In this document: positions 53,162 through 61,736 of the stretch, in pieces | How positions within the stretch are numbered: position 1 is the stretch's first letter | How the letters are laid out: each line of letters opens with the position of its first letter | Origin: VAZQ01 sp963725185 | Lineage (GTDB): Bacteria > Pseudomonadota > Alphaproteobacteria > Rhizobiales > Xanthobacteraceae | Reading direction: 5' to 3' | DNA length: 64,000 bases | Assembly (NCBI GenBank): GCA_963725185.1 | Contig: CAVRXO010000009.1 | Location: 1 to 64,000, forward strand | Program-made: the position numbers and the translations under genes | The notes under the pieces: model-generated | Told to the model about the DNA's origin: nothing | The model's input: only the letters and a program-made list of their open reading frames with translations | The model's database searches: none

Positions 53162-54370
53162 ATGTTTTCGACTGATCGTATGCGGCGGAGTCGGTTCTGC
53201 GGCCTGTTCGATCCGCCGCATCGCCTCCGCCGCCATCATCCTGATTTCGACCGGCTGGCCACGCAGGGCTGGAAGGCGACGGACGCCGAGGGCAGGCTCC
53301 CCGAGCAGGGCTGGCGCAGGGAGCAGAAGTGGGCGCTCGACATGGGGCTGCCCGGCGCCGACTGCTTGACCGACAAGACGATTCCAACATTTGCCCGCGG
53401 TGAGCTGCCGCATTTTGCCGGCATCAATACATTCCTCAAGGCCCCCTATGTCGAGAATGTGCGCGACGTCGGCAAATACGACGCGGCCGTCATCGGCATT
53501 CCGTTCGATTCGGGCACGACCTATCGGCCGGGCACCCGCTTCGGGCCGCAAGGCATCAGGCGCATCTCGGCACTCTATACGCCGTACAATTACGAGCTCG
53601 GCGTCGATCTGCGCGAGCAGATGACGCTGTGCGATGCCGGCGACGTGTTTACGATTCCGGCCAACCTGGAAAAGAGCTTCGATCAGATATCGCGCGGTGT
53701 CGCCCACGTCTTCTCCTCGGGCGCATTGCCGCTTATGCTGGGGGGAGATCACTCGATCGGCTTTCCGTGCGTGCGCGGAATTGCGCAATGCACCTCCAAG
53801 CGGATCGGCATCGTGCATTTCGACCGGCATATCGACATCCAGGAAAAGGATCTCGACGAGCGCATGCACACCACGCCCTGGTATTGGGCGACGAACCTCG
53901 CCAATGTGCCCGCCGTGAACCTGGTGCAGCTTGGCATCGGCGGCTGGCAGGTGCCGCGCGCCGGCGTCATGGAGGCGCGCAAGCGCGCCACCAATGTGCT
54001 CACCATCGAGGATATCGAAAAGCTCGGCCTCGAAAAGACCGCGGAGATCGCGCTCGATCTCGCCTGGCAGGATGCGGATGCGGTCTATATCTCGTTCGAC
54101 GTGGATTCGCTCGATTGCGGCTTTGTGCCCGGCACCGGCTGGCCGGAGCCCGGCGGCTTCCTGCCGCGCGAGGCGCTGAAGCTTCTCGGGCTCGTTGCCG
54201 CCCAGGGGATTTGCGGTCTCGAAGTGGTCGAGGTTTCGCCGCCCTACGACACCTCCGATATTACCGCGCTGGTGGGCGTTCGGGTGGTGGTCGAGGCGCT
54301 TGGATCATTGGTGGCGCATGGCAAGCTCGGTTCCCACAAGCATATGATCGACAAGCCCGTGGCTTTTTGA
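53162..54370 (+). CDS. Ureohydrolase family enzyme, probable Ni-dependent guanidine hydrolase (GdmH-like)
   Basis: This 402-residue enzyme belongs to the arginase/agmatinase fold. The start at 53162 has AGGAG upstream. Metal ligands are all present: H197 (LGGDHSIG), D221, H223 and D225 (HFDRHIDI), D313 and D315 (SFDVDSLD), and E357 (VVEVSPPYD). Two features set it apart from ordinary agmatinases of about 310 residues: an N-terminal extension of about 100 residues before YDAAVIGIPFDSG, and D-R-H-x-D in place of D-A-H-x-D. As I recall, both are found in the cyanobacterial guanidine hydrolase Sll1077/GdmH, which converts guanidine to urea and ammonia. Position under riboswitch C fits this. Guanidinobutyrase or another guanidino-acid hydrolase is the alternative. 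Ni-insertion partners are not in the window. Confidence 0.82.
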   Translation: MFSTDRMRRSRFCGLFDPPHRLRRHHPDFDRLATQGWKATDAEGRLPEQGWRREQKWALDMGLPGADCLTDKTIPTFARGELPHFAGINTFLKAPYVENVRDVGKYDAAVIGIPFDSGTTYRPGTRFGPQGIRRISALYTPYNYELGVDLREQMTLCDAGDVFTIPANLEKSFDQISRGVAHVFSSGALPLMLGGDHSIGFPCVRGIAQCTSKRIGIVHFDRHIDIQEKDLDERMHTTPWYWATNLANVPAVNLVQLGIGGWQVPRAGVMEARKRATNVLTIEDIEKLGLEKTAEIALDLAWQDADAVYISFDVDSLDCGFVPGTGWPEPGGFLPREALKLLGLVAAQGICGLEVVEVSPPYDTSDITALVGVRVVVEALGSLVAHGKLGSHKHMIDKPVAF

Positions 54371-54378
54371 GGTGACCG

Positions 54379-54873
54379 ATGCATCGTAGCGATGAGCACC
54401 ATTCAGCGAATGGCGGAAGCGCAGGACTTCCGGCCGTACCGGCGGGGATCGGCCATAACCGGCCTGGCGAGGCCGGCCGGCCGGTCCAGTGGCAGACGCC
54501 GCATCGCGCGCATGTTGCATCGACCGAGGAGGAGGGGAGCCCTCCGGCCGAAGCCGATCTCGATCTCGTCGAAAAGGCTTTTGTCGACGGATTTCTGCTC
54601 GCCGATGATCCGACGAGCTTCCTGCGGCTCGCTCGGGTGCCGTTCGAAGGCATGGCCGCCGATGGAGCGAAGCTTGCGCTGCTGCGGGTCGAGGTCGACA
54701 GCGTGGCCGACGTCGGATCGGTAACGCCCCATCTCGGCGGCGGCTCGTTCCGATACGATCCGCTGCCCGCCAGCATGGTGTCGCGCCGCAAGCGCCTGCG
54801 GCTGGTTTATTTTGACGGGCAGGACCTGCGCATGCTTGGCCTCGCGGAGGCGGTGTCGCTTCGCGCGCCCTGA
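54379..54873 (+). CDS. Conserved hypothetical protein
   Basis: This 164-residue protein starts 8 bases after the ureohydrolase stop. The N-terminal third is low-complexity and contains GIGHNRPGE, a phrase common at the start of small Rhizobiales proteins. The rest (about 55-160) looks like a compact globular domain with VEKAFVDGFLLADDPTSFLR and LRLVYFDGQDLRMLGLAEAV. I do not recognise a family with function. Its place suggests co-transcription with the ureohydrolase, but it may be a chance neighbour. Confidence 0.65.
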   Translation: MHRSDEHHSANGGSAGLPAVPAGIGHNRPGEAGRPVQWQTPHRAHVASTEEEGSPPAEADLDLVEKAFVDGFLLADDPTSFLRLARVPFEGMAADGAKLALLRVEVDSVADVGSVTPHLGGGSFRYDPLPASMVSRRKRLRLVYFDGQDLRMLGLAEAVSLRAP

Positions 54874-54928
54874 CCCGTCTCGCTGTGGCAGCAAATGCTG
54901 GAGCAAAGCCTGCCCGAGGAATTGGCCG

Positions 54929-55952
54929 ATGATGCGCGCCATGATGCTGGAGAGCCCGCGCTCGCGCCTGGCCTTGCGCGAGCGGCCGCTGCCGGCCCCG
55001 CAGGCCGGCGAAATCCTCCTTGCGGTCGCGGCCTGCGGGGTTTGCCGCACCGATCTCCACGTGGTCGACGGCGAGCTGTCCGACCCGAAGCTTCCGCTCG
55101 TGCCCGGTCATGAGATCGTCGGGCGGGTGGCGGCGATCGGCGCCGGCGTTGCGGGTTTCTGCCGTCGGCCAGCGCATCGGGGTGCCCTGGCTCGGGCGCA
55201 CCTGCGGCATCTGCCCGTATTGCAGGAGCGATCGGGAGAACCTGTGCGACACGCCGCTGTTCACCGGCTATACCCGCGACGGCGGCTATGCCAGCCATGC
55301 GATCGCGGACGCCAATTATTGCTTCCCGCTGCCCGAGCATGGGGATGATGCCGAGCTCGCGCCGCTCATGTGCGCCGGCCTGATCGGCTGGCGCAGCTAC
55401 CGCATGGCCCAAGACGGAAGTCACGAGAGTACCGGGAGTGAGGGAAGTGCCGGGAGTGCGCTCGGGCTCTATGGATTCGGTGCGGCGGCGCACATCCTGG
55501 CGCAGGTGGCGGTTTGGCGGGGGTGCCGGGTCTACGCCTTCACTCGTCCGGGCGATGAGGCGACGCAAGCCTTCGCGCGCTCGCTCGGTGCGGTCTGGGC
55601 CGGCGGCTCGGACGAGCTGCCGCCGGAACCGCTCGATGCGGCCATCATCTTCGCGCCGGTCGGCGCGCTCGTTCCCCCGGCCTTGAGGGCGGTGAAGAAG
55701 GGCGGGCGCGTGGTCTGCGGCGGCATCCATATGTCGGACATTCCGAGCTTTCCCTACGCGCTCCTGTGGGAAGAGCGCCAGCTGCTCTCGGTCGCCAATC
55801 TCACCCGCGCCGATGCGCGCGAGTTTCTGGCGTTGGCCCCGCAGGCGCGCATCAGGACGCAGGTGACGCGCTATCCGCTCGCTGCCGCCAACGAGGCGCT
55901 TGCCGACCTGCGCGGAGGGCGCCTGCAGGGGGCGGCGGTGCTGGTTCCGTAG
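54929..55952 (+). CDS. Zinc-dependent alcohol dehydrogenase family protein, frameshifted
   Basis: This medium-chain dehydrogenase starts at 54929 (MMRAMMLESPRSRLAL). The catalytic-zinc region (VAACGVCRTDLHVVDGEL, LVPGHEIVGRVAAIGAGV) is in the first frame. After GVAGF, near 55158-55162, one extra base moves the frame, and the structural-zinc cysteines (CGICPYCRSDRENLC), the Rossmann segment (LGLYGFGAAAHILAQVAV) and the C-terminus follow in the next frame to 55952. The sequence fits the AdhP / zinc-binding alcohol dehydrogenase group. Its end overlaps the convergent membrane gene by about 100 bases. Confidence 0.82.
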
Positions 55953-56757
55953 CGCAACCGATACCAGGCGCGAAACTCGCGTTCGAGATTAGTTGCAGCC
56001 TTCCTCGCGGCCGGTTCCGGCTCACGATGAATACCAAGGCGACGAGGAAGACTCCGAGCGCGATCGATGAACCAATCGTGCCGAGGTCGAGCCCGCCTTG
56101 CTCATGGGTCTTGGTGAGAATGTCGCCAAGGGTCGCGCCCAGCGGCCGCGTCAGAATGAAGGCCAGCCAGAACAGCAGGGTGCGCGACACGCTGGTGAAG
56201 AAGTAGGCGATCGCGATGACGGCCAAGACCGCGCCAATGATTAGCGCACCGCCTTCATAGCCGAGATCGAGGCCGGTCTTGTCGGCCAGAAAGTCCCCGA
56301 CCGCCGTCCCCAGGGTGTTTGAGAAGAGTATTGCGACCCAATAGAATATCTCGGCTCTTGGATTGTCGATCTTGTCGACCGACAACGAGCCGAGCGCCAG
56401 CCGCCACGCCGCAAGGATGGCGACCAATATCGCCACGAGCAACAGCGAGCCGCCGATATATCCGAGGCCGGCGGTGCGATCCAAATAGTCCGACATCGTC
56501 GTGCCCGCCGTCGTGGTCGATATGATGACGGCCCAGTACATGAGCGGGTGATAGGAGCGGGATCTGACCTGCGCGACGAGCGTCAGCAGGAAGACGCCGA
56601 AGAACACCGCGGTGCTGACGGCGTAGCCCAGGTTCAGCGTCATCGATAGGAGGTCGCCACCGGTTTCGCCGAGTGTCGTTGCGCAAATCTTCATGATCCA
56701 GAATGCCAGCGTGACTTGCGCAACCTTGTTCATGTCGTCGTGCATTGATTGGCTCAT
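55852..56757 (-). CDS. Integral membrane protein of COG4705 type
   Basis: This 301-residue protein has repeated membrane segments, each with a small-residue motif: KICATTLGETGGD, ISTTTAGTTMSDYLDR, LFSNTLGTAVGDFLAD and ILTRPLGATLGDILTK. This four-fold T-x-G-(E/T)-x-x-(G/S)-D pattern is typical of the uncharacterised COG4705 membrane family. The start at 56757 gives MSQSMHDDMNKVAQ, the normal N-terminus. The last about 45 residues (alanine, proline and arginine rich) read into the end of the alcohol dehydrogenase gene on the other strand, so the true C-terminus may be shorter or disturbed by a further read error. Confidence 0.8.
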   Translation of the reverse strand: MSQSMHDDMNKVAQVTLAFWIMKICATTLGETGGDLLSMTLNLGYAVSTAVFFGVFLLTLVAQVRSRSYHPLMYWAVIISTTTAGTTMSDYLDRTAGLGYIGGSLLLVAILVAILAAWRLALGSLSVDKIDNPRAEIFYWVAILFSNTLGTAVGDFLADKTGLDLGYEGGALIIGAVLAVIAIAYFFTSVSRTLLFWLAFILTRPLGATLGDILTKTHEQGGLDLGTIGSSIALGVFLVALVFIVSRNRPRGRLQLISNASFAPGIGCATEPAPPPPAGALRAGRQAPRWRQRADSASPAS

Positions 56758-56879
56758 CGAGGTTGGATTGAAAACCGGGTGCGGGACTTGGGCCGGCGCG
56801 ACGCCGGCGGATGGGCGTTGCGGCGGGAGCCGCAATGCTCTTGATTGCTCGCTGGAAACAGTGCGCGAGCGGCTATGTC

Positions 56880-57197
56880 CTAGCGGCCGCCGCGCTCGAC
56901 GCTGCTCTCGAGTATGGCTCCGGTCTTGGCGTCGACGCCGACCTCATGCATGACCGAACCATTCCTGATATCGAAGGAATAGCGCAGGCCGCTGCCGCCC
57001 TTTTCCTTCTCCAGTTCCTCGGATGCGATGGTGCCTGGAACGGCCTTGAGCGCGATGGCGCGGGCTTCGGTCAGGGTGATTTTTGCGTCTACCGCAAGCT
57101 TTTCGCCCGTGAACGCTTGCGCCGGGGAAAGAGTTGCCGCGCCGGTCGCGATGGCGCCGCAAACCGCGAACGCCGTGAGATTCTTGCCGAAAGCCAT
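56880..57197 (-). CDS. PepSY domain protein, exported
   Basis: This 105-residue protein has a signal peptide (MAFGKNLTAFAVCGAIATGA to PAQA) and one PepSY domain: ITLTEARAIALKAVPGTIAS, LRYSFDIRNGSVMHEVGVDA and KTGAIL. AGGAG precedes the ATG at 57197. PepSY proteins are periplasmic and are often regulated by or linked to two-component systems. The divergent regulator gene at 57411 and the palindrome between them fit this. Confidence 0.88.
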   Translation of the reverse strand: MAFGKNLTAFAVCGAIATGAATLSPAQAFTGEKLAVDAKITLTEARAIALKAVPGTIASEELEKEKGGSGLRYSFDIRNGSVMHEVGVDAKTGAILESSVERGGR

Positions 57198-57277
57198 TGT
57201 GCATCTCCTGTTGTGGGGTATGCCCCGCCGCCGAGATCGCAACGTAACGGCCGGATCGTTGGGGGGTTGTTTCCCGC

Positions 57278-57297
57278 ACTATACGAATTCGTATAGT
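57278..57297. promoter_or_regulatory. Perfect 20-base palindrome between divergent PepSY and regulator genes
   Basis: ACTATACGAA followed by its exact complement TTCGTATAGT. It lies 81 bases upstream of the PepSY start and 114 bases upstream of the response regulator start. A perfect palindrome of this length is most likely an operator for a dimeric regulator. Confidence 0.6.
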
Positions 57298-57410
57298 TCG
57301 TTCTCGATTCAGGGATTGACGAAAATCTCGACTGACATTTTCTGACGAGGCTGCGATAAGATCGGTGTCGCAAACGATCGTCGTGACCGCTTTGAGGACC
57401 AAACTCGCGG

Positions 57411-58085
57411 ATGAAAGTGCTTTTGATCGAAGACGATGTGAAAACTGCCGCTTACGTGAAGCGCGGGCTCGAGGAGCACGGCCATGTGGTCGACGCCGCC
57501 GGCAACGGCCGCGATGGCTTGTTTCTCGCGGCCGGGGAGACTTACGATGTGATGGTCGTGGACCGCATGCTGCCCGGCCTCGATGGGCTCGGGATCGTCA
57601 AAACGGCGCGCGCGGCCGGCGTGACGACCCCGGTCCTGTTTCTCACCACCATGGGGGGCATCGAGGATCGCGTGGAGGGGCTGGAGGTGGGCGACGACTA
57701 TTTGGTCAAGCCGTTTGCCTTTGCCGAGCTCATGGCACGCATCAATGCGCTGGCGCGCCGGCCGCCGATTGCGCAAGTGCCGACGGTCCTGCGGGTGGCG
57801 GACCTGGAGATGGACCTGATCGGGCGCAAGGTGAGGCGCGCGGGGCGTGAGATCGACCTGCAGGCGCGCGAGTTCCGCCTGCTCGAATACCTGATGCGCA
57901 ACGCCGGTCGTGTCGTGACCCGAACCATGCTGCTCGAGCATGTCTGGGAGTTCCATTTCGAGCCCAGGACCAACATCGTCGAGACCCATATCAGCCGGCT
58001 GCGCGCCAAGATCGACCGGGGCTTCGAGGCGGAGCTCCTGGAAACCGTGCGCGGCTCTGGATACCTGTTACGTGCCCCTGCCTAG
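57411..58085 (+). CDS. OmpR-type response regulator
   Basis: This 224-residue regulator has receiver residues E7-D8-D9, phospho-acceptor D51 (VMVVDRMLPGLDG) and lysine in DDYLVKPFAFAEL, and a winged-helix domain (LQAREFRLLEYLMRNAGRVV, FEPRTNIVETHISRLRAKID). The segment GLEVGDDYL is one residue shorter than the G-L-x-A-G-x-D-D-Y-L usual in relatives, perhaps a small real deletion. It overlaps the sensor kinase gene by 14 bases. Confidence 0.93.
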   Translation: MKVLLIEDDVKTAAYVKRGLEEHGHVVDAAGNGRDGLFLAAGETYDVMVVDRMLPGLDGLGIVKTARAAGVTTPVLFLTTMGGIEDRVEGLEVGDDYLVKPFAFAELMARINALARRPPIAQVPTVLRVADLEMDLIGRKVRRAGREIDLQAREFRLLEYLMRNAGRVVTRTMLLEHVWEFHFEPRTNIVETHISRLRAKIDRGFEAELLETVRGSGYLLRAPA

Positions 58086-59431
58086 ACTCCTTCGGACCGC
58101 AACCTTCCGGCTGTCGGCGCTCTACGCGATCCTGTTCGGCGCTTGCGTGCTGTTGTTGGGCGCGGCCGCGTTCTGGAGCACGCGTGCTGCTCTCGAGAAG
58201 CAGCTGACGCGCCGCATCGAAGCCGAGATGATGCTGCTCGAGCAGGAATTTCGCGCGCGTGGCATCGATGGCCTGGTCGCCCAGGTGCAGCAGCGCGCGC
58301 GCGTCAAGGGCACTCTCGACTATTTTGTTGTTGATCCGGCCGGCAAGCGCCTTGCCGGCGATCTCCCGGCCGGTTCCGATGGTTTGGGCTGGGTGGAATA
58401 CGATACCGGCCCTGATGGGGCGGTGGAGCAGGGTGAGGAGAACGAGCATGTTCGCGTCCTCGTAAGGCAGCTCGATGGCGGATTTCGGCTGGGAGTTGGC
58501 GAGGATCTGGAGCAGGTCGGCGAGTTGGAGGAAACGCTGCTCGGCATCCTGGCATCCGCGCTGGGTATTGTTCTGCTGCTGGGCGTCGGCGGCGGGCTCC
58601 TCCTGAGCGCGGCTTTTCTGCGTCGTGTCGACATGATCACGCGGACCGCCGATGCCATCATCGACGGCGACCTTTCGCGGCGGATAGAGCGGACCGGCTC
58701 GGGCGACGATTTCGATCATCTGTCGGCGACCCTCAATGCGATGCTCGATCGCATCGAGGGACTGATGGAGAATTTACGCCAGGTTTCCAGCGACATCGCC
58801 CACGATCTGCGCACGCCGCTCTCCCGCCTGCGGCAGGATTTGGAGGAGGCCCAGAAGCGGGAGCTGACTGCAGCCGAGTTCAGCCGCGTGGTTGAAGGTG
58901 CCGTGGCGGAGGCTGATGTTCTGCTGGAGACCTTTTCGGCCTTGCTGCGCATTGCTCAGATCGAGGCCGGCACCAGGCGCTCGGCCTTCCGGCCGGTGGA
59001 CCTCTCCGAGGTGCTGCGCACGGTTGTCGAGGCCTATGCTCCGGCGATCGAGGAGAGCGCGGCGCACGCTGCGGGCCGAGATTGCCGACGGGGTGCAGGT
59101 CAATGGCGATCGCGGCCTGCTCTCGCAGCTCTTCGTCAATCTGGTCGAGAACGCGCTTCATCATACCCCCTCCGGGACCGCGATCACCTTGCGGCTGTCC
59201 CGTCAGGGCGCTGGCGCTTTGGCCGAGGTCGCGGACACCGGTCCGGGCATCCCGCCGGAGGAGCGTGCCAAGGTGTTCCGCCGCTTCTACCGGCTCGAGC
59301 GCAGCCGAACGACGCCCGGCAGTGGGCTCGGGCTCAGCACGGTTGCCGCGATCGTCGAGTTGCATCATGCCGCAATCGAGCTCAGCGACAACGGACCTGG
59401 TCTGCGAGTGGTGATCCGGTTCCCGGCATGA
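58072..59431 (+). CDS. Membrane sensor histidine kinase, frameshifted
   Basis: The kinase starts at the GTG 58072 within the end of the regulator gene. It has two membrane helices (about residues 13-35 and 158-182), a periplasmic sensor segment between them, HAMP, and the H-box SSDIAHDLRTPLSRLRQDLE. Near 59065-59080 the frame breaks after AIEESAA, and the ATPase domain (LRAEIADGVQVNGDRGLLSQ, NLVENALHHTPSG, DTGPGIPPEE, GSGLGLSTVAAIVELHH) continues in another frame to 59431. It pairs with the regulator upstream. The original frame happens to stay open far downstream, but that part overlaps minus-strand genes and is not coding. Confidence 0.85.
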
Positions 59432-59466
59432 CCCGGAAACAATCGCGGGTCGGGTGCCGTTGCCGC

Positions 59467-59676
59467 TCAGCGCCGCCGCACGACTGTCGCCAGGTTTGCA
59501 AGCAGCACGCCGAGGCAACCGAGCAACAAGATGGCGCCCGCCAGCAATGGAACGCCCGGGAGAAGGGCGACCGCGACGGCGGCGAGAATGACCACCGCCA
59601 AGATCGCCAAGGCGAGCGAGCCGTCGTCGACGAAGAGTCCGATGAGCTCTCGAGCTACCGCCGTCAGCATGTTCAT
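59467..59676 (-). CDS. Small two-helix membrane protein
   Basis: This 69-residue protein starts MNMLTAVARELIGLFVDDGS and has two hydrophobic segments (LALAILAVVILAAVAVALL and LAGAILLLGCLGVLLANLAT) before a basic end. Its ATG overlaps the stop of the upstream membrane gene (ATGA), so the two are coupled and may form a complex. Confidence 0.75.
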   Translation of the reverse strand: MNMLTAVARELIGLFVDDGSLALAILAVVILAAVAVALLPGVPLLAGAILLLGCLGVLLANLATVVRRR

Positions 59677-60422
59677 GGCACGACCTCCACGCTCGCTCGG
59701 CGCGCCAGCGTGACTGCGCCAAGCCCAGCCATCAGGAACAGCGCCGCAAATGCGACGATCGCCAGATCGGCTCCCGGCCATGGCACGCCGAGACCTTCGC
59801 CGGTCCAAAATACGCCGAATGACGACAGCATCACGCCGACCGCGAACTTGAGCGTGTTTTCCGGGACCCGTGCCAGCGGACGATGTACCGCAAAGCCGAT
59901 GCCGGCCACCAGGAGGCACGCCGCCAGTGCGCCGGCGCTCGCCGGAACCAGCAATCCGCGCCCGGCGCTGACGGCGATGACGATGAACACCACTTCGAGG
60001 CCTTCGAGCAGCACCGCCTTGAAGCTGGCCAGGCCGGCGAGCCAGTCGAGCCGGACCGCCTGCCGGCTTGCCTGCTCGCGCAGCTCCGCGGTTTCGGTCG
60101 CGAACGCGGCGGCTTCGTCATGCAGCGGGATGATGCCGGCCGCACGCAAGGCTGCCTTGCGCAGCCAGCGCATGCCGAACAGCAACAACAGGATCCCGAT
60201 CGCGAGCTGCAGGAGGTGGAGCGGGATCAGATCGAGCAGCGGACCAAGCCCTGCCACGATGAGGGCCAGCACGAGAAGCCCGCCGATCGCGCCGAGCCCG
60301 GCGGGACGCCAGCCGCGCACCGTGGCGACGGCGAGCACGATCGTGAGCGCTTCCACCGCTTCGACCAGCGAAGCCAGGAATGCCGCCGTCGCCGCCGGAC
60401 CGACACGGAGCCAATTTTCCAT
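59673..60422 (-). CDS. Integral membrane protein of COG4280 type
   Basis: This 249-residue protein has about seven helices. Two related motifs sit in separate helices: FLASLVEAVEALTIVLAVAT (about 15-34) and LLEGLEVVFIVIAVSAGR (about 138-155). Paired acidic E-A/G-L-E-type motifs recall the REGLE motif of FTR1 iron permeases, but the family here (COG4280) has no assigned function. The ATG at 60422 is preferred over a GTG three bases upstream because of spacing to GGGGAGG. Confidence 0.78.
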   Translation of the reverse strand: MENWLRVGPAATAAFLASLVEAVEALTIVLAVATVRGWRPAGLGAIGGLLVLALIVAGLGPLLDLIPLHLLQLAIGILLLLFGMRWLRKAALRAAGIIPLHDEAAAFATETAELREQASRQAVRLDWLAGLASFKAVLLEGLEVVFIVIAVSAGRGLLVPASAGALAACLLVAGIGFAVHRPLARVPENTLKFAVGVMLSSFGVFWTGEGLGVPWPGADLAIVAFAALFLMAGLGAVTLARRASVEVVP

Positions 60423-60475
60423 CACGTGATCCTCCCCTGGTATGCTTGCCTCTCCGTGTGATTGCAGCCGCGGCG

Positions 60476-61519
60476 TCAGGCCGCGTCCGGCCGTGCCGGC
60501 GGCGCCATGAATTCAGGGCCGACCGGATCGGTAATCGTTATACGCAGGATTTGTTCGATCTTCGCCATGGCGGGACCGTCGAGATGCCAGCCGCAAACCT
60601 GGTCGACCGGCTGCAATTGGTCGGGACGCCGCGCGCCCCACAGCGCGCTGGTGATGCCCTGATCGAGCATCCAGCGCACCGCAAGCGCGATGAGGCGCTC
60701 GCCGAAACGCTCCTGCGCGAGCCCATCGAGCCGCTGCACGGCAGCCAGATATTGTGCGAACCGCGGCGCAAGGAATTTCGGGTCGTGGCGGCGCAGGTCG
60801 TCGCCGTCGAAGACGGTGTTCGGCTGCATCCGTCCCGACAGCAGGCCGCGGCACAGCGCCCCATAGCCCAGTGTCGCGATCTTGTGCTCGCGGCAATAGG
60901 GAATGAGGTCGGCCTCGATTCCGCGCTCGAACATGTTGTAGGGCGGCTGCAGCACGTGCAGCGGCGCCACGCCGCGAAACCGCTCGATCTGCTCGACCGA
61001 GAAATTGCTCACCCCGATGGCGCGGATGGTTCCCCGCCGGAACAGCTCGTGCATCGCCTCGGCGGTTTCCTCGACCGCTACCCGCGGGTCGGGCCAATGC
61101 ACCTGATAGATATCGATATGATCGGTCCGAAGCCGGCGCAGGGATTCCTCGATCTCCTGCATGATGCGCGCCCGGCTGGCATTGCGAAACACGTTTCCGT
61201 CCTTCCATGCGAGCCCTGCCTTGGTGGCGATGAGCACCTTCGAGCGCAGGCCGCCTTCGGCGATCGCCTTGCCGACGATCTCTTCGGAGCGGCCAAACCC
61301 GTAGGCCGGAGCCGTATCGATGAGGTTGATGCCGTGCTCCAGCGCGGCCCGGATCGTGGACACCGATTGAGCTTCATCGGTTCCGCCCCACATCCACCCG
61401 CCGATCGCCCAGGTGCCGAGCGCGACGCGCGAAACCTGGAGCGAGGTGCCGGGAATGCCGGCGAGCTCCATTGCCGACGGCGGGATGTCGATCTCGAGAG
61501 CTTCGGATTGGCGAGGCAT
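60476..61519 (-). CDS. Aldo/keto reductase
   Basis: This 347-residue NADPH-dependent reductase has the TIM-barrel aldo/keto pattern. Catalytic tetrad candidates: D and Y in LIDTAPAYGFGRSEE, K in KVLIATKAGLAW, H in DIYQVHWPDPR. The C-terminal cofactor region reads ITSALWGARRPDQLQPVD. A conserved GTWAIGGWMWGG start segment places it near the YdjG/Tas-type reductases. It stands alone on the minus strand, diverging from rpoH; the AT-rich gap (about 61580-61650) should contain both promoters. Confidence 0.9.
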   Translation of the reverse strand: MPRQSEALEIDIPPSAMELAGIPGTSLQVSRVALGTWAIGGWMWGGTDEAQSVSTIRAALEHGINLIDTAPAYGFGRSEEIVGKAIAEGGLRSKVLIATKAGLAWKDGNVFRNASRARIMQEIEESLRRLRTDHIDIYQVHWPDPRVAVEETAEAMHELFRRGTIRAIGVSNFSVEQIERFRGVAPLHVLQPPYNMFERGIEADLIPYCREHKIATLGYGALCRGLLSGRMQPNTVFDGDDLRRHDPKFLAPRFAQYLAAVQRLDGLAQERFGERLIALAVRWMLDQGITSALWGARRPDQLQPVDQVCGWHLDGPAMAKIEQILRITITDPVGPEFMAPPARPDAA

Positions 61520-61736
61520 GATCTGGCTCCTTCTCTTTGCTTCCCCTCTTCGCTCGAAGTAGGCCGAACGTCAGCGTGAGCCACTAAATTGCTGTTGAGA
61601 AAGCTAAACTAAAATTTAGGTAAGCGCCCGATTCTAAACCGCAATTTAATGGTGCCCCCCGGCCCGCGGACGTATTTTTGGTACGCAAAGGTGCAATCCT
61701 CCGCTGTTCTGCGGACGCAATTTGGAGGGCGCTATC

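Noticed and set aside
24000..54500. Insertion sequences or an integrase explaining the repeated gene organisation
   Set aside because: No transposase, integrase, terminal repeats or tRNA attachment site could be recognised. Homologous recombination between paralogues is enough to explain the duplications.
59432..60429. Continuation of the second sensor kinase frame far beyond the kinase end
   Set aside because: The kinase ATPase domain is in another frame and ends at 59431. The long extension lies opposite two membrane protein genes and is serine/arginine-rich noise.
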